Source: Chlorokybus atmophyticus (taxonomy: Eukaryota; Streptophyta; Chlorokybophyceae; Chlorokybales; Chlorokybaceae). Taken from it: 64,000 nt of DNA. Below, one piece after another: positions 35,573 to 45,450 of the stretch. The position numbers and the translations under genes were made by a program. The first letter of the stretch is position 1. The number at the start of each line of letters is the position of its first letter. The notes under the pieces are model-generated. The model was not told the DNA's origin, ran no database searches, and saw only the letters and a program-made list of their open reading frames with translations. The stretch lies in assembly GCA_009103225.1 (NCBI GenBank), contig RHPI01000671.1, positions 260,838 through 324,837 on the forward strand. Direction: 5' to 3'.

Positions 35573-37639
35573 GTGACCACAGCCTCATACCAAGCTTAGG
35601 GGAAAACTAGTACCAAGCTTAGGGGACTACTGTAGTACACAGTTTGTTTTTCCCGTACCACTCTCTCTCTGCACCTACCATCTTATTACCAGAAGTACCG
35701 CAGCCCTCAGGCTCTTTTCCTTACCACATCTCAAGTCGTACCGCAGCACTACTTGCTCTTCACACTTATACACCACACTACATGTGGTCCCTCTGACATA
35801 CATATTCCGCAGTTGAAGCTTACTTGCACATACTTACCATTAACATCCCTAATGTTAATCATCCACTACATTAGTTTTGTGAGCTCTAGTTCATGTGCAA
35901 GTTGCTAGTGTCAAATCAACTAGCCTTTATGATGTACTTAATTCTGTAGAAACATTTTTGTTATGTACATGTTCGTGATGGCGCATTTCGAACCGGCAAC
36001 TTACATAACCGCAAGCACCTTAAGTCTTTTTTTGTTCAATACATAGATGACATGCTCCTTATGCGCATGCATCATTTCAAGCATTTCATACATACAAATT
36101 TACATAGGCGCTCGCAATTGGCAATTATCCACGGCGTTTCAACCATCCATTTTAATTAGGATACAAAGAGATTGAAGTAACACATATGCGTACACTATAC
36201 ACGCCGTACACTGCACGGCACATGCACTTGCTCACGTGCGCAATTATGTATGAGTGACTTTAATAGCGTACTCTAATAGTATGGACTTATACGTGCAATA
36301 TCGTTTTGTACACACATGGCGTGCTACAATACCCGGCTACATGTAAGCATCAGCATTTGTCTCATTTGTTCACTTGTCACAAATCATTTTAGCAGCATGA
36401 AGGACTTTTATACGATCTATTGGCAACATTACACGCAACAAGATCTCGCCACTTGTTATTTCCTCAACAAGTGCCGTGCTTTGCGCGCGTATCATGAAGT
36501 GTTGTAATGTATGAATATCACATAAATTAAACAACATCTCATTACGCTATTCGTATAATCGTAGTATGTAATTGTGCAATATGTCACAAGTCGTGATAAA
36601 CGCAAAAAGTAAAACGCAAGTTGCCGTAATTGAATATAATGCCAATTTGTACCTTGTCATGAAGCCTTAGCAAATGAAGGCATATAACTCCTGTTGCCCT
36701 TACGTCTGCTGCTATTGTGGGTTGACATCAACTTACAATGGTTAACGGTAGCACTGGCTGAGGTGGTAAAGACAACAACCGTTGTAATAACAACAATGAC
36801 ATCGATCTTATGATAAAAAGTCTAATGACAACTAACGCACTTGCTAAAAGTGTATACGGAAGGTAACCCCGTACGGCGCGCATGCAGTATTCGTGTCATG
36901 TGAACATTCTGCAATTGCACTAAACTTGCACATGTCATTCACAATATAATGCATCTAGCCGAAGACAGTACATTGATAAGATAAGTAACGATTGAGTCGG
37001 GAGCGATTACGACGAGTTAACCAGCCACAATATCAATCCGTCATTGATTCAGGGTAGCGTAAAACCGCTCCGTGTTGAGCCGCATCTGTTGCAGTGGTAG
37101 CTACCAATACTCATCACATCTGAATGCCGCGGCAACACATGTACTTATCGTCAACACGGCATGCAAATCCGCCTTGTTGATCAGCACGACATTAGCCACA
37201 ACTGTGCTGTAGTTGCCCAAATGATCTTTCTCAATATGCGGACATACTAATAGTACACTCAAGACGGTTCCATGTGCAACTGCTTGATTCGTGGCAATAT
37301 GCATCCAAGGTTGCCTAGCGGCTACCGAAAGTACTCGATTGTGCACAACCGTAGCTTACGAGCCAGGCGTGCAAGACTTTGCATTCCACTTGTAATGGCA
37401 CGTTGTTCTTCAATTTCCAGCTCGACACCATTCAGTGTTTGTAGATTATTGCGCCCGCAATAAAGTACATGGCTGCGCACGGCAAAGCAAGCTCCTGCAC
37501 CACCAATATGTTTGTTGAGCATATCAGCAAAAGCCACAAACACGTAACGTAAAAGGTTTACATAGTTTGCATTATATGTTCATTTTGCAGGGTTTATTTA
37601 CTTGCAATAGAAGTGCTTAAACTAATTACCAGTTGATGC

Positions 37640-38112
37640 GATAGGCATAAATGCATTACATTGTCATGCACTTACTTGTGACCTCACATGCACATGTCCA
37701 AATGAATTATAAAATCGAGTCTGCATACACCGATTGTATTTACAGTAGGGTATTTACGTCAGTTTGCCTTTAATGCAACAGCCGTAATTGCATATAAATG
37801 CCGTTCACTACTAGTAGTACTTTTGCATATAATATGTATTTTGCAACAATTTTGGGCTTGCATGCAAGCCCATTATTGCAACAATTGCAATTAAGGCTGT
37901 AGGCAATACATTGTCATGCACTTGTGAGCTCACATGCACATGTCCAAATGAGTCATAAAAATGAGTCTGCATACACCAATTGAATTCAAAGTAGGGTCTT
38001 TACATGTTTTTGACCTTTATGCAACAGCCTTAATTGCATATAAATGCCGTTCACTACTATAGTATGTATTTTTCAACATTTTTGGGCTTGCATGCAAGCC
38101 CATTATTGCAAA
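37640..38112. repeat. Tandem 230-bp unit, each with a perfect 20-bp palindrome
   Basis: Two diverged copies share CACATGCACATGTCCAAATGA, TGCATACACC and TTGCATATAAATGCCGTTCA. Each ends in the palindrome TGGGCTTGCATGCAAGCCCA (37853-37872 and 38083-38102), exactly 230 bp apart. Confidence 0.85.
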
Positions 38113-38894
38113 AAGTGCGATTTAAACTTGCCGCTCATTAATGCTCAATATGATCAAAGGCGTTGCCCCAAAATGTTAGCCCCTAACAGATAAGACTGAC
38201 CTATTGTGTCCCAACAAGATTGCCATCTCTTGCACGCTAATTCTTCATGGCCATATGTAGCTCTGACACCTTCCCTTAAGGCAAGTTGCCACCCCGCTTC
38301 TTCTCATCGATCCTGCCCTCTGACGTTATCAGGCCATTGATCTCGGTAGAATCGTTGTCCGACAAGCCAATGTGATCTGCCTCTCTGTTTGCAAGCATAC
38401 TATTGTTTCAGATAAGCAACATGCTACAACTCATTAAGCAATTACCTATAATGACCTTTGGACACGAAAAACATGAGCAACACTTTTGCTGCGCGAACAA
38501 TTGCTTCAGTCGTGACCTTCGTAGCATGACCATACTCTGCAAGGCACAAGTTGTCAACTTGTGCAACTTGTGTAGCTCGATATCAACTTGCACATCTTGC
38601 CTATAGAGCCCGCTCGACATTGCCCATACCAGCTAGATGCAAACAAAGGTGTTCTGAGTGAACCGCATTGGGGACAACCTCAAGTTTCATTGACGCCTCA
38701 ACCGCTGGGCGACCATCGTGAGTAGCGAGGTAGGGTGTTGCCGGCACCTTTACCACAGGAGGTGCAATTGATTGGTCCTGCATGAAAAGATAGACAACAA
38801 TTGGGAGAGAAAACAACATAGCGCTCAATGAAGAGGGAAAGCAAAGGTAGACCATGCTTTATCAAAGGTTAACAATTAACACTAAGCAAGGGCA

Positions 38895-38898
<4 letters not shown>

Positions 38899-38945
<47 letters not shown>
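38899..38945. repeat. (GA)n microsatellite
   Basis: About 22 uninterrupted GA dinucleotides. Confidence 0.97.
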
Positions 38946-38947
<2 letters not shown>

Positions 38948-39766
38948 AGGTGGTTATCCTTATGCAGCTTGATTTGAGCACAAACTTTAATAACATGGCT
39001 TACATAAACGTCAGGTATAAACCATTTGCAACAAACTGTGCTTTTAACATCAATGATCGAAAGGTGAGGTGATCCATGCTGAATGCGCCCGTGCATGCTG
39101 TTTTGCTATAACTACAAACGTTTCCATCCCTTTGAAGTCACTCAAATACAATTGTCGAGTCATTGACATTGACCCAATTGGCATGCTTAGGGTATGCATC
39201 GTAGTCATCCCACAAACATGCTCATGTGCCAGTTAGCACACAAGAATAAACCACCAACACCAACTCAACTATTACACCTGGGGCCTTGACTACCTATCCT
39301 ACACCACATCAAGTGCCTTATATGCAATGCAATGCAAGTGTCGAGCAGCAAGAGGCAGCATCAGCCAATCCACGACTTAACCAACCTGTGCAGCACATGC
39401 AGGTGAAGGTGAGAAGCGGTAGTGGCGCGCAGACATGATGAAACGAATGGCAAGACAAGTGTGATGATGTGCTGCGTGCTCTGCCGCCCGCCCCTAGCTA
39501 TATGCCGCCCACCGCAAGCTCCCAGCCTCATCGTGTTCTGACGGCGGTGGCTAGGGTTTAATTTCACGCGCTGAGCCAATCGCCTCACGGCAGTGGTGAC
39601 GCAGTCATGAAAAGTTAACATTAGTCACGAGCACGGAGTAGAGCACGCGACATGTTAGGTAAACACAGAACAAGTGATAACCTCAATAACACAGCATGCT
39701 TGTTGTCGTACACATGGAAGGCTGCTTTAACATGTGTACACGTGCACATGAACAACATATTGATGT

Positions 39767-40068
39767 GCACATGTCACTACAGGGTCCATCTATATTCCTT
39801 TCTCCATCCATTGTTACTTCTTGCGTACGTGACTATGCAGAACCAGACTTGTAACATCATTATACCTTATGTGAGCACTTGCCAAGCATTGCACTCTCTC
39901 ATTGTAGAGATTGAAGCGCACATGTCACTGCGGGGTCCATTTGTTGTCCTCTCTCCATCCATTTCTATTTCTTGCGCACGTAACTATCCAGAACCGGACT
40001 TGTAAGATCATTATATCTTATGTGAGCACTTGCCAAGCATTGCACTCTCTCATTATAGAGATTAACAT
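39767..40068. repeat. Tandem duplication, 151-bp unit
   Basis: Units 39767-39917 and 39918-40068, roughly 90% alike; both contain TGTGAGCACTTGCCAAGCAT and GCACTCTCTCATT. Confidence 0.85.
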
Positions 40069-40247
40069 GCATGGCTTGTTGCAAACGGCAAACCTGAACA
40101 GCGTTGTCATAGTCATAAAACGATAAGGTAGTGTCATGAAGCAAAACACTGCTCAAGCAAACAAGACGCAGCTTTCAAGCATGCAACTGGCACACAACAC
40201 TCCACATTGAAGACCCGACCGCACTGAACCTGCTGCAACACCTGAGG

Positions 40248-41678
40248 TTATGATGCTATGCTAGTGGCCTTTGACCACAGCGGGTGCAGCACGTCGTACG
40301 GGCTCGTCTTGCTGAGCCATGAAGTGCCAGTAAGGACCAGCTTGGTGCTCATGGAGCCCGGCACCGCGTTGCGCAGTTGCACGGTGGCCGCGTTCAGGTA
40401 GGATGCCTTGGCTTCAGGCCTTTCCAAGCTTGCGACAGCCTCAAAAGGAATGGTCTGCAGGGGAAATGTTTGTCACAGGGTCATTGATGGTTAAGGGTCT
40501 ATTTGCACTTGATGTGCTGTGCAGTCACATACAGCACGCACTTGACGTACCAGTTGCTTGCTGCCGAGAGTGCCGTAAAAGCAGATGTGCTGTGCAGTAA
40601 CATACAGCTGGCCTGGTATGCTGGCTGGTCCTTCAGGAAGCTCTTCCTCAGTCAACATGCACGGCATATCTGCGCGGAACCAGCTGCAAGTTTTGGTACC
40701 AATGCTGAGGCTGTGTGAGACATGCATGAGAAAGTACACTACGATAGCTCCCAGTACGCCCTCACCATGCAAGAGGGGTTCGCGCGCAAGGGCAGGGAAG
40801 CGGGAGTGAAACATGTTGGCAGAGGGTGTGGGCACAGGAGGCCGCGGCGGCCCAGTGGGCACTCCCGTCCCAGGCATTGGCAGGTTGGTTGAATTGAGCG
40901 CAGCACTGAGTTGGCGGGTCATCAGCACCATCCAAACCAGGTTCGTAATCGCCGCAGCACCCGGGAAGCACAACCTCTCCAGCACGAAGCTTATCAAGGA
41001 TATCCCGAAAAACACCCGTTGCGAGCGGCTATCCCCACCAGGCGGCTTGAATATGGACCATGGGCTAGGAATTCCCGGTGGCTCATCCTGCTGAACAGAC
41101 GTTTGTACATGTTTGTTAGCAACCTGTGAACAACCCTAGATGAAGTGTGCCAACATCCGCAGCTGTGCGTCAACAACGTGCCTTGCCTGCTTGTTTAGTT
41201 GTCTCGGTGGACAATGGCTCCTGACCCTGCACCTGCCTCACGGCGTCCGTCCACGCGCGCTTCCCATCGGGAGTCAGTGCAAAAGCTGCGGTGATTGCCG
41301 CAGCTACTCCGCCTGCGAAGAGCGCTGCCCTACCCACCGAGGGCGTACCTGCGCGTGCGGCCCACATAAACAACATACGGTTTCAGGGCAGGCTGTCTAC
41401 AAGTGCACAACTTGAGCATAAGCGGGATCTACTTCCAATGGCCTCATTATTATGAACGGTTGTGCAAAGTGGTGAGCTGCATGCAAGCATGCTGGTTTGC
41501 AGGCCCCATCGTCTGCCATGCAACCAGACTACTCAACAGGTGATCAACTTGCGACACACGTACCGCACCTGCTGCCAAAACTGTGAGGTGTGCGCTGCGC
41601 CTGGCCGTGTGTGCTCCATATCGCCTGCGTGTTCTTGGTAACGCGAGCGGTGACCTGAGCCAATGATTGCCTGAAGAC
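40248..41678 (-). CDS. GRAM-domain membrane protein, 5' end uncertain
   Basis: Exons on the minus strand: 41678-41564, 41348-41233, 41090-40766, 40669-40551, 40454-40248, all phase-consistent. Encodes VFRQSLAQVTARVTKNTQ, a hydrophobic helix (LFAGGVAAAITAAFAL), a proline-rich stretch with a second hydrophobic segment (FFGISLISFVLERLCFPG), then a C-terminal GRAM domain (MPCMLTEEELPEGPASIPGQ, LYVTAQHICFYGTL, TIPFEAVASLERPEA, KLVLTGTSWLSKTSPYDVL). GRAM domains bind phosphoinositides or membrane proteins. Here GRAM is at the extreme C-terminus behind the membrane segments, unlike Aster/GRAMD proteins with GRAM first. The first coding exon is missing; a minus-strand frame 42364-42170 ending CAG|GTAGAC is phase-compatible but unconvincing. 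Confidence 0.8.
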
Positions 41679-42139
41679 CTGCAGGGAGCAAGCACACAAG
41701 CGTCAATAAGTCAGAAGCAGCAGTTTAAAACAACCAATCACTATAAAGTAGCGACGAGTAGCAGGCACAGCAGGCCAGAGATAAAACAGCTGTAAGCTAG
41801 GTGCTTGCCATCAGCTGCATTGACCGCTGAATTGCAATGCGCAACATGCATTTTCTACAGAAGCAGCGCTGGTGACATCGGGCTGCGTTCACAAACTCTC
41901 AACGTGACAGGAAAAGGCAACAGCAGCCCCATGCAGCATGTATGCATGTGCCGCTGTGAGCGCCAACGCTCCTGCTTCTAAGCTGCCGGCATTTTCCTTA
42001 CTACCATGCTACAGAACTCAAGGACGTGAGGAATGGTCCAGGCTGGGCTAGACTGCAGATTAGCGTGCCAGCTAACGTAGGGGAGCAATGTCTAGCTTGT
42101 GCGGAGCCACAATTTGATGCATGTACCAGCGACTGTAGG

Positions 42140-42510
42140 CTACAGCTTGTAGCCATACGTCATGTCTACCTGTGCATGCACGCCATGCATGCCTACATGC
42201 CGGTGCCACACATACCAGCGTTTTCTACAAGCAGCAGCAGCCATGTCCCCAGAGCCCCGTCGCAGCGGCGCCTTCACCGTCCAAGCCACAACGGACATCT
42301 CACCCAAGCCCATCGACGACACGCCCGTCATCAACCCCACCGCCGCCGCCGCCGCCCAGCTCACCCTAACCCTACGCTGGCAATGCCACCTACACGTCGA
42401 CGGTGTTAATAATGCCGGTAGTTGTTGTGCGCCGACGTTAGGTCACAGGCACCAGCACTGACACAGAAAGCACACATAATGCATCTGATGGGTGTTGGCA
42501 GGCGCACGTG
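42140..42510. other. Upstream region shared by the GRAM (-) and WD40 (+) genes
   Basis: Open on both strands. The plus frame from ATG 42243 (MSPEPRRSGAFTVQATTDIS) cannot be joined in phase to the WD40 exons; the minus frame from 42364 could be the missing first exon of the GRAM gene. CACCCTAACCCTACG at 42363-42377 resembles a telo-box/telomeric repeat. Confidence 0.35.
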
Positions 42511-45340
42511 ATGGGTGGCGGGTGCAGCGTGGCGGCGGCGGCGGCGGGTGGCGACGACGACAACGCCGCTGCGTCAGGAGATGGGGTCGCAGCTTCCGTG
42601 AAGCCTCAGCCTGGTACGCGGCGTTGTCGTTCTGAACTCTTGTTATGCAATGTATGAGCGTTGCTGCTGCTGTATTGGAATCGCACAAGTCTGTTGGCGA
42701 GTTGGAGTTTGGTGGAGGATGTAGGAGGCGGAAACAGGACAACTATATTCGTGAATGATAGAGTGGAGAGGGATGCTGCTTGCTTGAGCTGCGTTGAGAG
42801 CGTTGTTTGTAAATATACGCCCTTGGTGAAGCAGAAACAACAACAACAACTACCCATCGACAACGTACCTTGTTGCCTACTCACTCACTCACCCACCTAC
42901 TCACTCAGGCACTTATGCTCTACTCCCCATTCTCACTGTCGCACTCTCTCAATCTTTCACTCACTCTCCCACTCCCACTCCCTCCCTCCCCCACTTCCTC
43001 TCTCGCCCTCACCCTTTGATGCCACCCAGGTCTTCCTGGCCACACAGGCCGCGTGCTGTGCATGGCCGCAGCCCCCGCAGCGCCAGCGACAGGAGGCGGT
43101 TCTACCAAACAGCAGCCTCAGAGGCTGTACACGGGCGGGGACGACGGACGCGTGTACGAGTGGGACGTGCAGGAATTCCTACCAACACGATGCTTCAAAG
43201 GTGGGCGTGGGCGTGTGTGGGTGGGGGTGGGTGGCATGCGTGCGTGTGTGCGTGTGGGTGATTGCGCGCACATGCGTGTACGTGTGCGTGCGCACACATG
43301 TGTGTCAATGCGGGTGCGTGCTTGCTGTATGGGCACGGGTGCGTGCAGGTGCGGGTGTGCGTGTGCGCACACATGCACTCACTCTCACACGCACGCGCCC
43401 GCACAAACACGTGCACACACGCGTGCATGCGCACGCACTGACACACAGGCGCGGGGGCGCATGTTTGTATCAGCACCAACCCTTAATGCATGCAAGTGAC
43501 ATACCTCTCCCCCTCCCCCTTATCAGGGCACAAGTCGCCAGTATTGTGTCTAGTCGTTGGTGGCGACGGCAGCGTGGACGCCGACCCGCACGTGTACTCC
43601 GGCTCTCACGACGGGGAGGTGCGCGCGTGGGTACCCAATAAGGCTGGCGGTGGTGGCGGGGCAAGCGCGCCAACCACACCGCGGGGCGGGAACGCTCAAC
43701 ATGTTGGGTTCCGAGACAACAACAACAACAACGGGAGCGTGCCTCCCACGCCAAGGGGAGGAGGAGGGTGGGGAGGAGGAGGGGAGGGGAGTGCGGCGAG
43801 CACACCGAGAGGGGGTGGGGGTGGGGAGGGTGGGATGTGGGGGGATGTGGTCCCGCCGTCGCCGAGGGGGAGAAAGGCGGTGTTCGCGGGGCATAAGGAC
43901 GCGGTGTATTGCATGTGCGTACACGGCCGGATGCTTTATACTGGTGAGTGTGTACAGAAAGTGCATGTTGTTGGCGCACAGTCCCAAAGCAGGTACTCTC
44001 TATGTAGGGTCTCAGGACAGGACTGTGAGGGAATGGGACCGAGCAAGCGCGCGCACACTGCGGGTGTTTCCAGCAACAGACTCCCTCGCCGCCAACGACC
44101 CCGTTATCGGGCTTGGTCTCAACCCCTCCATCCTCACCCTCTACTCGGCCACCATGCAGGCACTCTAGCCGTGCGCGCATGTGGGCGTGCACTCGTGTGC
44201 TTGTACAAGCATTTGCATGGGTGTGAGCGTGTGAGTGTGTTGATGCATACACATGCATGCATGCGTACTGGTGTGCGCGTGAGCGTACGCTTGCGCGTGC
44301 GTATGCGTGTGCCTGTGCCTGTGCCTGTGCCTGTTCGTGCGTGTATGAGACACGTTGGTTGTTGCATTATCACACTCCCTCTCTCGAGTTCACCGTCATC
44401 TCTGCACAGGGTTGCGTGCGTGGATGGGACTTATCGCCCCTCGACCCCACCAGCACCCCCAAGCCCTCGCCCAAGTCCTCTCAGCTGCATCCCTCCCTGT
44501 CGCCCGTGTCGGCCTTCGCGCTCGCGTTCGAGCGCGCGTTCCTCGCGGGCGGAGGGGCGCCGGGTCACCTCGGCGAGCTCAACACGCAACAACAACAACA
44601 GCAGAAAACGGGTCTATCCCACAACGGCAACACAAACCAACAGCAGCAGCAGCAACAACAACAACAACAGGGGAGTCTGCTAGCGATGATTGAAGCCCAC
44701 CCGCACAGCGTCACGAGCTTGTGCATCGGCCATGGCAGCATATTCATTGGTACGTTGGTTTGTGAAGGACATATCGAACCAATACAACAGGAAATGTCGT
44801 AGCAGCAAGAGTTATGAATCAATAAAAGTATACACCTGCGCCCACGTGCACGGCCATGCGCTCGCGCACACACACATGCACACGCGCATACGGAGATGCA
44901 CAGATAGGGGCATGTGTGCACACACATGCAAGCACACGCACGTATGCACTCCCTCTCACACACATGGACATTGACAGTCACACGCACAAACACACTATCA
45001 TTGACACGCAGGCGCAAGCAACGGTACGATAGTGGAGCATTCCCTCGCCACGCTGAAGCGCGTGCGTGAGCTTCATGGCCACATCGACGCTGTACGTTGC
45101 CTCGCCGTCGTCGGCGACATGCTCTACTCGGTATGCACTCTTACTCCTCCCCACACTCTCTTTCATCAACACATGTTGTCACAACGTGTTGACGTGCAGG
45201 GCGCGGGCGAGGGCGAGTTGCGCGAGTGGAGTCTGGCCTCACGCGCGCACACACGCAGCGAGCGCGTGTTCAGGCCGTACCTCGAGGGCGGGGACGGGGC
45301 GGACTTTGTGCAGCGCATCGTAGACAGATTGGGAGGGTAG
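42511..45340 (+). CDS. WD40 repeat protein with Gly-rich and poly-Gln insertions
   Basis: Seven exons: 42511-42613, 43030-43200, 43527-43943, 43993-44159, 44410-44749, 45012-45130, 45200-45340; 485 aa. WD-type units include GHTGRVLCMAA...RLYTGGDDGRVYEWDV, GHKSPVLCLV...VYSGSHDGEVRAWV, GHKDAVYCMCV...LYVGSQDRTVREWD, LYSATMQGCVRGWDL, HPHSVTSLCIGHGSIFIGASNGTIVE and GHIDAVRCLAVVGDMLYS...GELREWSL, so a single beta-propeller is likely. Units 2-3 are separated by about 80 residues of GGGGG/TPRG low complexity with NNNNN, and unit 4-5 by poly-Gln. Intron 4 uses a GC donor (CAG|GC at 44160) that keeps a WD unit continuous. No orthologue recognised; WD40 proteins act as scaffolds. Confidence 0.88.
43201..43526 (+). 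repeat. Intron of alternating purine-pyrimidine (GT/GC/AC) sequence
   Basis: WD40 intron 2 is almost entirely GTGTGC, GCGTGT and ACACGC words, alternating purine and pyrimidine over most of 300 bases. Similar tracts fill 44170-44360, 44840-45005, 45903-46075, 46330-46440, 47200-47330 and 47780-47840. Confidence 0.85.
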
Positions 45341-45450
45341 AAAGTGGACCATGCTTACAACATGAACACATCTATTGACACAAGTTCGGCAACATGGCAA
45401 CAATGACTACAGCACCAACAGCTGGTGCCCAAGTTTTTCTGTCACAAGTG

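Larger units (their letters stand above)
35573..40247. other. AT-rich gene desert with tandem repeats
   Basis: About 4.7 kb, clearly poorer in GC than the genic parts. Holds a short frame with YIDDMLL near 36040 (see findings), two copies of a 230-bp palindrome-bearing unit, a (GA)n microsatellite, a 151-bp tandem duplication and a reverse telo-box TAGGGTTT at 39552-39559. A minus-strand 84-codon frame at 38601-38855 has no recognisable partner exons. Confidence 0.5.

Noticed and set aside
38601-38855. Minus-strand 84-aa frame (SIAPPVVKVPATPY)
   Set aside because: Looks protein-like for about 50 residues but no start, partner exon or known family could be found.
42243-42412. Plus-strand frame MSPEPRRSGAFTVQ as first exon of the WD40 gene
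   Set aside because: All available donors leave phase 1, which is incompatible with the WD40 reading frame from 42511.
43490-44683. Long plus frame of 397 codons
   Set aside because: True only for exon 3 of the WD40 gene (43527-43943); afterwards it reads intron and out-of-frame exon sequence.
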